Assembly: GCF_905171775.1 (NCBI RefSeq)
Contig: NC_053494.1
Coordinates: 199,723,044 to 199,787,043 of the forward strand
From: Rana temporaria
Lineage: Eukaryota; Chordata; Amphibia; Anura; Ranidae
DNA: 64,000 nucleotides
Direction of reading: 5' to 3'
The translations under genes were made by a program, and so were the position numbers. Shown here piece by piece: positions 12,501-24,500 of the stretch. Under the pieces are notes generated by a model, which did not search any database, was not told where the DNA came from, and saw nothing but the letters and a program-made list of their open reading frames with translations. Each line of letters opens with the position of its first letter. Within the stretch, counting starts at the first letter, position 1.

Positions 12501-15500
12501 CGTCACAATCTCCTCTCAGCCAATCAGAGGAAGTCTTGTGTTCGTTCATAAAATACAAAGCTTCCTGTGAATGGCTGAGCAGAGGGTACTTGTATTCTTT
12601 CATTAAAATACAAAGCCTCCTGTGAATGGTGAGCATAGCTCAGCTCAACTTGACTTAGTTGTACAGTTAGTGGGTACAGTACAAGAAATCACAGGAAAAG
12701 AAGCCCGGGGCTCAACAATTGCCCAATAATATATGGGGAGAGCCCCCCCCCCCCCCTGTCCGAACATCTTCAAGGAGGAGGAAATTGAAAACACAAAGGT
12801 CGTGAGGAACAACAACAAATCCAGATGGCCAGGAGCACAGTCAGGACCTTTAAGGAGATCACTGCTGGAGTATCTAAAACATATAAAAGGCCATGGGCGG
12901 ACTCCATAAACTGGGGAAATAATCAGTTAAATCGTGAATGAACGTTGCAGACGAGGATACATACAACTGAGGCTGACGTCTCCATAGGGCAGAGGAAGCA
13001 GAGGGGAGTGCAGGGGATGCTGGGTATATCTCAGATGGGATTCCTCCGGTATGTCTGCTCTACAACTTCACTGTTTAGGCTGTTCTCCTAAATATATAAA
13101 AACAAAACGTTGACACTCAATTGAAAAAAAAAAAAGAAAGGGGAACAGCATCTTGGTGATTGGAAGAGCCTACACAGATTATTTAATTTCTGAGCAGTAA
13201 ATAGTGTGTTACAAAAAAATGCCAACCCAATCGCACACAGGATGCCGAATTCACATTAACCAGAACTAAACCAGGCAGTGTAAGATGGCTTCAGCTCTGC
13301 TCTCCACCAGCAGGAGAGGGTCTCTCCAAACATGTTTCGCCCTTAGGGGGCTACAGAGAGCAAGGCGCACATTACGCCGCCGTAGACTAACCAATGTACG
13401 CTACGCCAACGCAGCGCAGAGAGGCAAGCATTGAATTCAGCAAGCCAGTGCTCCCAAACGCTGTGCCAGCGTGGCGTGCGATTCGAAGGCGTACACCAGC
13501 GTAGGTGGAAGTGGGCGTGACCATGCAAATGAGGCATGACCTCATGCAAATGATGGGCCGAGTGCCAAACATGTACGTATCACGAACTGCGCACACCCCC
13601 CCCCCAACTGCCTAATCTACGCCGGATCATTGCGTACGCCGTGAACGTAAAGTACGCCTAGCCAGACACACGTCCAACGCACAATACGCCGGCTTGTGTT
13701 CCCTGGTGCAGACCTGAGCATGTCTGTTGCTGGGTTGCACCTCCTTTATGGGGAATAACTTTACGCCGGACGTACAACTTACACGCAACCTCTCGTAGCA
13801 TGCGTCGGGCGCACGCAGGTTCCGTGAATCGCGTATTTCCCTCATTTGCATGTTTGAATGGCTAATCAATGAAGGCCGGCACCTATGTGCCCAGCCTAAA
13901 TGTGCGCCCACCCTGCACCGCGTAAGCAAGTAACGTCGGCAGGGTGTAGCCTGTTTTTTAGGCCCATATCTGTTTGTGGGTCTGGCACACAGATACGACA
14001 GCGCACATTTGCACTTACGTTGGCGTAGACTTGTGATACGTCGGCGTAAGTGCTTTGTGAATCTGGGCCTATTTGCCTTTAGTAAATCAACCCCTTTGTG
14101 TGCACCTGTAGTAAACAAAAATGCACACTGCCCTCTGCAGGCTGAATGCTTTACTTGTCAAGTAACCTCCAGCCTGCCATAATCATGTCAAAACTGCCAC
14201 AGTGATCCAATGATCATGAACCATGCAGACTGGTTCACGATCTTAGCAGAGATAGAAGCTGACAGCCCAGTAGGACAGATAACTATGCACAGTATTGGCT
14301 GATCGCTGTCAATGGAGAGACCACTGTGTGCGTAGATTTATTAGAACATCAGTTTGGGATCGGTATCTTTTAAATGCTCCTAAAACAAGAACATTAAAAC
14401 AAAGCTGTATTATTACCTTGATATCTCGGATGAGCTGCTGCGTTGGGGTCTCTATGGGGGCCTTACTATCAATCACTCCCTGAATGGCGTTCGCCCCATC
14501 TCATGGCCTCATTTAGCAGCTTGGTGTAGAGTCTGTAGGAGTGTTTTCCCATAGACTACAATATTCCAATATCCTGCAATAGTAGGTCAGTGAAGGTTTA
14601 GCGATCCCATATGACGACTTTACAACCACGGCACTAACACACAACACCTGCCCTTCCCATACCGGTTTCGGTGTGCGTTTTCTCATCCGCCTGCACCACA
14701 GAACACAAGCTGTTTAGAACCAAGGTGCCGAGCTTCGAGGCCGTCCTCTCCGATGTTTTGTAATAGTCCAAAGAATTTCGGGTCAGCACAAACCAGCGCC
14801 GTTTTAGTTTCAGAGAGGCCATTTTGTTGCTGTTCTGGACCTCTTTATGCAGCCAACCTAAGAAAGAGAGACACACACAGAGAATACATTTTTATTTAAG
14901 GACAGCAAGAGGTCATTTTCACCATAGCCCGTTCGTATGGAAGCTTGGTGGGAAGAGGCGGCAGTAGTGGGGGACACACCTCTGACCAGGAACTCTTGGC
15001 CTTCCACCTTGGCCTCTCCTCGCGGTTTCTGCAGCAATGAGATTCCAGTGGTGCATCTTCCTCTGGGATGTCCGTGTTGCAGTAGATGACGCGGTTTGCA
15101 GTGGATTATCACAAAGGATGTTGGGTCTATAGGATGGCAAAAAAAATAAAATAAATGGATATATAGATGCTCCTGGGACAGAAAGAAAACACAACATCTC
15201 AATGCAAAACAAAACCTGTAAAAATCATTAAAAAAATATATGAATGGACCAATAACTCTTAAAGCGGAGTTCCACCCAAAAGAGGAACTTGCGCTTTAAG
15301 CACTCCTCGCCCCCTTACATGCCACATTTGCATGTCATCTTTTTGGGGGGGGAGTGGGGGCTTCGTTAGGAGTGGGATCTTCCTGTCCCACTTCCTACTT
15401 CCAACCTACGGGCCGCCAAGGCGACTCCTCCTCTGCTCCTAGGTGGCCCTTCCCTCTGGGCGAACTCCTGGGACACGTGAAGGTCCAGGAGATCGCCTGT

Positions 15501-18500
15501 CCAATTCCGGGAGGCGCAGCGCGACTCGCGCATGCACAGTGCGTGCCCGGCTGTGAAGCCAAAAGCTTGTCACGGCCGGGTGGCCAGAATATCAATAGAG
15601 GTGCGGGCAGAGGAGCAATGCTCTGGGTGGCGCTTCGCTGGACCGCTGAACAGGTAAGTGTCGGTTTATTAAAAGTCAGACTTTTAAACCACTTAAGGAC
15701 CGCCTCCTGCAACATATACGTCGCAGAATGGCAACGGCTGGGCACAAGCACGTACCTATACGTCCTCTTTAAGTGCCCAGCCGCGCCGTGAACCGGTCTG
15801 AAGCTCCATGAGCGCGGGCCGCGGGACCAGGGACCCGATCGCTGCCGGAGTCCCGCAATCGTCCCCGGAGCTGAAGAACGGGAGAGCTGTGTGTAAACAC
15901 AGCTTCCCGTTCTTCACTGTGGCGCCGTCATTGATCGTCTGTCCCTGATATAGGGAAAGGCGATCAATTGACGTCACACGTCCAGCCCCCCCCCTACAGT
16001 TAGAAACACATATTAGGTCACACATAACCCCTTCAGCGCCCTCTTGTGGTTAACCTCACAAACTGCAATTGTGATTTTCACAGTAAACAATGCATTTTTA
16101 TGGTCCCAAAAAATGTGTCCAAAATTGTCCGATGTAAAAAAAATTGATTTTCCGCCATTAGTAGTAAAAAAAAAAAAAAATATTAATAAAAAATGCAATA
16201 AAAACTATCCCCTATTTTGTAAACGCTATAAATTGTGCGCAAACCAACCGATAAATGCTATTGCGATTTTTTTTACCAAAAATATGTACAAGGAAAACCG
16301 TATCGGCCTAAACTGAGAAAATAAAAACATTTTATATCTTTTTTGGGGATACTTATTATAGCAAAAATTAAAAAATATTGTTTTTTTTCTCCAAATTGTC
16401 GCTCTATTTTGTTTTATAGCGCAAAAAAATAAAAACCGCAGAGGTGATCAAATACCACCAAAAGAAAGCTTTATTGTGGGAAAAAAGGACGCCAATTTTG
16501 TTTGGGAGCCACGGCGCAACGACCGCGCAATTGTCAGTTAAAGCGACGCAGTGGCCGAATCGCTAAAACTGGCCAGGTCCTTTATCTGCTTAATGGTCCG
16601 GGTCTTAAGTGGTTTAATAAACATTAAAAAGTCTGGAACTCCGCTTTAAAAGCCTACAGGGGTAGGCAACCTGGGGCTCTTAGCTGTTGCAGAACTACAA
16701 GTCCCATCATGCCTCTGTGAGTAATTGTAACTGCCAGCCTTGCAATGCCTCATGGGAAATGTAGTTCCACAACAGCTGGAGGCCCCAGGTTGCCTATCGC
16801 TGCCATAGACAGTGCGCATTTCTTCTCACTATGTCCCCATCAACACATAACAGTGCCGACTGGATAACCCCTCCTGCTGAGCCATTGTCATCTCCCAGTG
16901 AGGGTGGCTGGGGTAAGCCGTCCCCACCAGGAGAAGACCTTTGAAGCGAACCAGTAGGCTGGTTGTACCCAAGTTGATCAATTGAGCAATTTGGTACATT
17001 CAGACTACACCATTCGAACCGTGTATGGCCGGCTAGCCACGGTCATAAGGTTGTTCCCTTCACATACAATGCAGGGGCATTAGCCCCTGTGAAGGGAGTT
17101 AGCTAAGAATAACGTTCCAATTTTTTATTACCCGTGAGTGGTTAATTCAATTAATGTTGGTGTAGTACAGATTACCAGCCTCTAGATGGTGCTAGCAACA
17201 CATAGTAGGCAGGAACACTATAAGCATGGATATCAAAATATAAAAAACGATTTCTTCCGATTATTGATATTACTATACATCACATGATTATTAAATTTAT
17301 AATTTTAGAGAACTCTAGTAATACAAAAAAAGTAATGGGTAGACATACAATACTACGATTATGTGCCCTTGATTTTTTATTTTTTTTTTGGTTTTCTGTG
17401 GGCAGAATCTGCACTGAAAAAAGTCATAGGGGTGCAATTACTTAATCCTTTAGACTAGAGTACAAAATCAGGTGAAGCTCTGCATAGAAACCAATCAGCT
17501 TCAGGTTTTTGATCATAAAGATTAACTGCTTGCCGACCGCCCACCATCATATTACGGTGGCAAGTAGGCTCCCCTGCGCAGAGAGCACGTATATAACGTC
17601 GGCTCTCGCGCAGGCCACTAGGGGCGCACACGCCCACGACTCCCGTGCGCGTGCCCGGCGGGTGCGATCGCCGCCTAAGCGGTTCCTGGGCGGAAGAAGG
17701 AAGTGGGACAGGAAGTCCCACTCCTCCTGAAGCCCCCACACCCCCCCCCCAAAAAAAATTTACATGCCAAATGTGGCATGTAAGGGGCGAGGAGTGGTTT
17801 AAGACGAAGTTCAACTTGTGGGTGGAACTCCGCTTTAAACCCCCTTGATCGCCCCCTAATGTTTAACCTCTTCCTGCCAGTTACATTTACACAGTGTAAA
17901 TCGCTGTATAAATGTCAACAGTCCCAAAATAGAGTCAAAAGTGTCTGTTTTTTTTTATATTTATTATAGCAAAAAGTAAAAAATGACATTTTTTTCCATA
18001 ATTGTCACTCTTTTTCTGTTTATAGCGCAAAAAATAAAAACCGCAGAGGTGATCAAATACCACCAAAATAAATCTCTATTTGTGGGAAAAAAGGTTTGTG
18101 TACAACGTCGCACGACCGTGCAATTGTCAGTTAAAGCGACACAGTGCTGAATCGCAAAAAAGGTCTTGGTCAGGAAGTGGGTAAATCCTTCCAGGGCTGA
18201 AGTGATTAATATGACACACACGTTAAACATTTTGTTATAGAAATGGATTTATTCTATAACAGATAACAGATGACAAGATTTGTGATCACTCCAATGCACA
18301 CGATATAGACTAGTGACCGTACACAACGCACATTACCTGTCCGGACAGTCTGATGCGCAGACAGAATCAATGAGCCCGACGTCCAGCGTTCCCTGCAGGA
18401 ACAGAGAAGATTGTTGGTCTTTCACAGTAGTAATGAAGAACAGATTAGCGGGAAAATAGATGCAACGTGGGTAAGGAGAGATCGCCGTCCTGTCTGAAAA

Positions 18501-21500
18501 GAGGGTCCGGGAATTCCTCCGCGGGAACTGAAACTCCTGAGAACCCTCCTGACTCATAGAGCCGACACTCACCACAGCATTCTTGGGGTTGGCTTGCTCA
18601 TCCCTCATATCTCGCAGCTGTTGGGCGGTCGCCATGTGAACTCGGCTCAGAACATTGAACCCAGCCGCTGAAAATTGGGTGGCGGGGGACAAATAAATGC
18701 ACGTTAGCTAAGAAGGCCACTTAAAGATGAAATCGAGACAAAACAACAATATAATGATGAAAGGTCCTTTATAAGAAAGCAACAAAACCATGCACTATTC
18801 AGCTTCAATACAGATATTCCCCATGCAGTACTTATTTTCTGCCACTACATATCCTCAGTTTGATGGCCCAGCATCATTCAACCCACTTCCTCTGAGCCCA
18901 AGATTGTCCCATGGACCCGCTGCTAGCCTGTGATTGGACAATGAAAGGAGAAGCAACGAAGTAATGAGCTCATCTCTCTGTCACTTTACTTCTTCCCCTA
19001 TCGCAATGGCGGCCCATCCATCAGAGGCGCTATTCAGCGTCCGGCCCTTTCAGGGCACATGAATTACAGCAGCAGGGGTTTTTTTTTTTTAAGCATCTAT
19101 TATAGCCAGAGGCTCCAACAGGCTTCAAAATTGGGTGGGCTTGGGTCGCAGAGAATGCTCTCCGATCCCCCCAGGTGTGTTGCAACAGCGAATGAATATT
19201 CGCTATTGCAACACTGATCATCTCCTCCCGGCCAAACGGAAAGTGGGTATGAAACAGTTTCCCCGATTGGGCAAAATGTCTCGCGATCCTATTGGACGCC
19301 TAGCGCCGGGAGGAGCAGAGAGAGGAACGCACCGCGGAAGCTGCTCCAGGAGAGTAACACCGGAGCAGCTTTCCCTGAGCCCACCACATTTAAAGCGGTG
19401 GTTCACCCTAAATAACAAGTTTCTACCATGAAATCCAGCATACTAGCGTGAGCTACAGTATGCCTTTATTTTTTTTTTTTGCGCCGTACTCACTGTTTAA
19501 TCCCGTAGTTAAGTTTCAGACTGGGCGTTCCTATGCAGAGGGGAACATGATTGACGGCCGGCTATGGCGCGTCACGATTCCCGAAAATAGCCGGAGTAGA
19601 GACTCGGCTCTTCACGGCGCTATAACGGCGCCTGCGCACAAGACTAGGAGCTGACTGTGCAGGGCGCCGTGAAGAGCCAAGTCCTATTTTCGACTATTTT
19701 CGGGAAGCGTGACGCGCCATAGCCGGCCGTCAATCATGTTCCCCTCTGCATAGGAAGCCTACTCCCGCGGGGAGTCTGAAACTCAACTACGGGATTAAAC
19801 TGTGAGTACGGCGCAAAAAAAATAAAATAAAGGCATACTGTAGCTCGCGCTAGTATGCTGGATGACATGGTAGAAAACATTTTTTTTTTAGGGTGAACCC
19901 CCGCTTTAAGGACATACATTGCATACTAGCCCATTATGTGGCACTTACCTGTAAAGGAAGCCCGCGCTGTCCACACTGCAGGAAGCGGCCATCTTCACCC
20001 CTCTTTTTTCCAGGGGGCCGTCCACCCCGGCTCTGTTACTGTCCGGAGTCGCATAATGTCACCCCGCATGTGCGCGCAGGAGCCAACGGTCATGGCACAG
20101 GCACTATAGAAACATACCGAAACTTTAGGCCTGGGCCCCATGGGCCTGACCCACTTACATCAGAGTTTACCCCTTTCATTAGGGTGCCCAAAGTTCCCTC
20201 CCTTACGTCAGGGTCCCCAGAGTTCCCTTTCTTACATCAGAGATCCCACTCTCATTAGGGTCTGCAAAGTCTCCCTTATAATAGAATCCCAAAGTCCCCC
20301 CTTACATCAGTGTCCAAATGGCTCCCTCCAACATCAGGGTTCCCCAGAACCCCCTCCTTAAATCAGGATCCCTCTTTCATTAGGACCCCCAAAGCCACTC
20401 CCCTTACATCAGGGCCCCTAGAGCCCCCTTACATTTCATTAGGGTCCCCAGAGTTAGAAGGGAAGAGCGAGTGGGTTAAGGAGAGTGAAGAAGTTTAAGA
20501 GAATAGATGGGGTAGTGGAAGGGGAGAAGGGATTATTGTGAAGACCCCAGCTTACATCAGGATCCGTTCCTTCTTGTTTCAGCAGTCGGGTACAGGACAG
20601 GTGGAAGCTGGAAGCTTCACAGCCAGTGAGCCAATGAGGAGAGAGAGGGGACTGGCTGAGCCACAGTGTGTGTAAATGGACACACAGAGACTCCGCTCAG
20701 GTGCCTACCCCCATAGCAAGCTGCTAGCTCTGGGGGTACTAGGAAGAAGGGGGGGGGGGGGGCAGGAGCGCCAGCAGAGGACCAGAGAAAAGGAGGATAT
20801 GGGCTGCTCTGTGCAAAACCCCTGTACAAAGCAGGTAAGTATGGCATTGTTTAAATCTGCCTTTAATATTGCTTTAATTTTCTAAAAAAAAAAAACATTA
20901 AAATAGTCTTTTTTTTTTTTTTTTTTTTAAGCTTAAGATGTATTTTAAATGTGGTATACCAGAACAGACATAGCATTGGAATTCAAAGCCACTTCAAAAC
21001 ACTTGTGTGCAAGTTTGGCACTATTTAATCACTAGAGGTTACACTTAGATGATAGAGTACTTTACTGTCAGGGAAGTAGGGATGTGGAATTACACTGCCA
21101 CACTCGGTGGTGTCAGCATAAAGTATTGAGAATTTTTAAAAAGCTCTTGGACGTGTATCTTAGGGATGCACAGTAAACAGGGATAAGGGAAACTATTATG
21201 AACACGTACACCTACACATATTGAACTGGGTGTCTTTATTCAACCTTACCAACAACGTAACTATATGACTTTGAAGGATTCTCCTCACCTTGCATCTTCT
21301 GGAGTCTCTGCCACAATGTGATAAGTCCTCTCTTCTGTCACAACATCCAAAAGCATTCTCCTTCTCGTGTATATCAATGATGGCTCTGAAGACACAACAA
21401 ATACGGTTGGCATGATGCCAACTCTGCACTGGCCATACAAGCTACAGGACTCTTATACATAAAGCCCCTACTGGGTGAGCAAAAGTAAAATGGATCCAGA

Positions 21501-24500
21501 GAAGAATTTATATTGAATGACGTTGAGCAAAATAGTAAATTTAAGCTAGAAATACCGTATTGCTTATACAGTGGAACCTTGGATTTTTTTTTCTTTGAAG
21601 GGCTTTCAGCTAAAGCCCGCTATTGGCTGACGACTATCCCACTCGCGCAGCCCCCCCCACAGAGCCCAGCGTTCCAGAGTGCTGGAGGGGGGTAGAGCAG
21701 AGAGCCTCTGAATGACATTCACATCTCTCTGCTCATTGAAGGACTGAGAACCGAGCGAATCAGCAGTTTTTGATTGCTCGGGTCTCAGCAATTAAGCCGG
21801 CGGGGGGAAAGACGCAGCATTGAACCGATACTGCATCCACTTGGGCAAGTATGACTGTTTTTTTTTTTTTTTTTTTAATTCCTGCACTTCTCTTTTAAGG
21901 CTACAGCTGGACAAAAGATTTAGAATATGAAAGGTTGTGACTTTTTAAATTATGCCTGCAAGCTAAAGTTCTGATTGCCCAAATAACAACCCATCATTGG
22001 TTGTTAGTCTTAACAAATCTACACCAAAATAAAAAGGAAAAAAAAAGACCAATTGCGGAGCATTCGGAACAAAGAACTGACACTCACTTGGCTGTTCGAA
22101 TATCGATGGTTCCTCTCAGCCGCTCTCGCTGTCATTCTCGAAATACATCAGCTTGGACTCTCTCAGCACAAACCAGCGTTTCTTCCAGTTGCGTCGCGAC
22201 AGCGTGGACATGCCACCTCCTTTCTTATACAGGCCACCCAGATTTCAGAGCTTCTTGTTTGGTACGGAACCACATGAAGGGTCTCATCCTTCAGAACGCA
22301 CCATCGCCTTCTCCACATGTTCATTAAGGCCTCCAGCTGCAAGGATCAACAGGATCTTTAGCTTGGGAATCTCTTGGGCGGACGCCAATAGTAAGGTGAT
22401 CTACACCAGTCCCAAAGTCCACCCCAGCCTGGAATAGCATTATGATAGAGTCTTGCAAATATTAAAAGACCTCCATTTTTTTTAGCCCAACCAACAGTGA
22501 TATCTTAGCGGAATCTTCATGGTTGCATCTTATAAACCAAGGGTTCTTAAATTAAAATTCACAGGGGTCCAGTTTGTAATATTTTCTTCTGGCAGAGATC
22601 CGATCTCACGCTTGTGCTAGAACACATCACAGTCCCGCCTGTACAAGACTGTCCACAGCCTCCCCGTCACATCACAAACCCCCTAAACATCACTGCTTTC
22701 CCTTTACATCAGTGTCCATAGTCCCCCTTTGCAGCAGTCCAATAGGGTCCTCCGTTCTCCTTCACATATCACAGTGCCCCCTTTACACATCGCAGTATCC
22801 CTGCACACAGTGCCCCCTTTACAACATCACAGTATCCCTGCACACAGTGTCCCCCTTTACACATCACAGTATCCCTGCACACAGTGCCCCCTTTACACAT
22901 CACAGTATCCTGCACACAGTGCCCCCTTTACACATCGCAGTATCCCTGTACACAGTGGCCCCCTTTACTCATCACAGTATCCCTGCACACAGTGCCCCCT
23001 TATACACATCACAGTATCCCTGTACAGTGTACACAGTGCCCCTTTACACATCACAGTATCCCTGTACAGTGTACACCAGTGCCCCCTTTACACATCACAG
23101 TATCCCCTGTACAGTGTACACAGTGCCCCTTTACACATCACAGTATCCCTGATCACAGTGTCCCATTTACACATCACAGTATCCTGTACACGTGCCCCCT
23201 TTACACATCACAGTATCCCTGCACACAAGTGCCCCCTTTACACATCACAGTATCCCTGCACACAGTGCCCCCTTTACACATCACAGTATCCCTGAACACA
23301 GTGCCCCCTTTACACATCACAGTATCCCTGCACACAGTGCCCCCTTTACACATCACAGTATCACTGAACACAGTGCCCCCTTTACACATCACAGTATCCC
23401 TGAACACAGTGCCCCCTTTACACATCACAGTATCCCTGAACACAGTGCCCCCTTTACACATCACAGTATCGCTGTACACAGTGCCCCCTTTACACATCAC
23501 AGTATCCCTGTACACAGTGCCCACTTTACACATCATATTGTCCCTTGCAGTCATAGCCCCCCGTTTCATTATTCAGCCTCCCCTGCACAGTCCTACCAGG
23601 GCAGAGGCACAGCAGCTAAGTGTTCTCTCTCTCTGGTCTCCCGCCCGAACCCCGCTATCATCCTCACAGCGGATGGGGGGGGGGGGGGTGTTTACATCAT
23701 TAAAAAAAAAAATGTTGGCGATTTAAAAGTGTTTGTTAAGCCACTAATGCCTTGTACACATGAGCGGTTTTTCCATTGGATGAAAAACCAACGGTTTTCC
23801 CAAAAGAATTCCTATCAAGCTTGCCTTGCATACACACGGTCACACAAAAGTTCAGTGAACTTTTGACTGCCAAGAACGCGGTGACGTAAAAGACTACGAA
23901 AAGCCGAGAAAATTAAGTTCTAGGTTTCCGAGCATTTTTGTCCGGCAGTTTTCCCGTCAGAAAAACTGCAATGGAGCATACACACGGCCGGGATTCCCAA
24001 CAAATACCTCTCATAGCAGTTTTCCCGTCATAAAAAACGCTTGTGTGTATGGGGCATAACTGATCATTATATCAACCCCTCCGTCACATAAAAAGCTGTG
24101 TAGTAGTGCCCGTGTTTTATATAAAAAAAGGAAATTTCTACCCGTTTTAACAGTATCTCAGAGCGATCACAAGACTCCAGGCTCTCAGCTCTCCCTGTCT
24201 GATATCTCCAGCAGGTGGGGCCAAGATTCCCCTACTGACGTCAGGCGGGGAGGAGAGGAGCAGAGAGCCTGGAGTCATGTGATCGCTGGAAGACACTGTT
24301 AAAACAGGTAGCTTTTTATGTAACAGAGGGGATGATATAATGATCAGTTAGTTTTGAAGCAGTGGGGAGAGGAGCAAAGCAGCTCTAGTGAAAGCCGACA
24401 GGCAGGGAGGGGAGGGGGGAGGAGGACAGAGGGAGACAGAGGAGAGCTGCAGATGACAGAGGAACATTTGGTGTCAGAGCTCAGCAGCCCTAATATATAT

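Noticed and set aside
14858..15212. Minus-strand frames FVIIHCKPRHLL and MLCFLSVPGAS
   Set aside because: Frameshifted shadows of damaged MYO10 exon 19.
22712..23866. Open frames of 146-280 codons (HHSIPAHSAPFT repeats)
   Set aside because: By-product of a 36-bp tandem repeat, a multiple of three.
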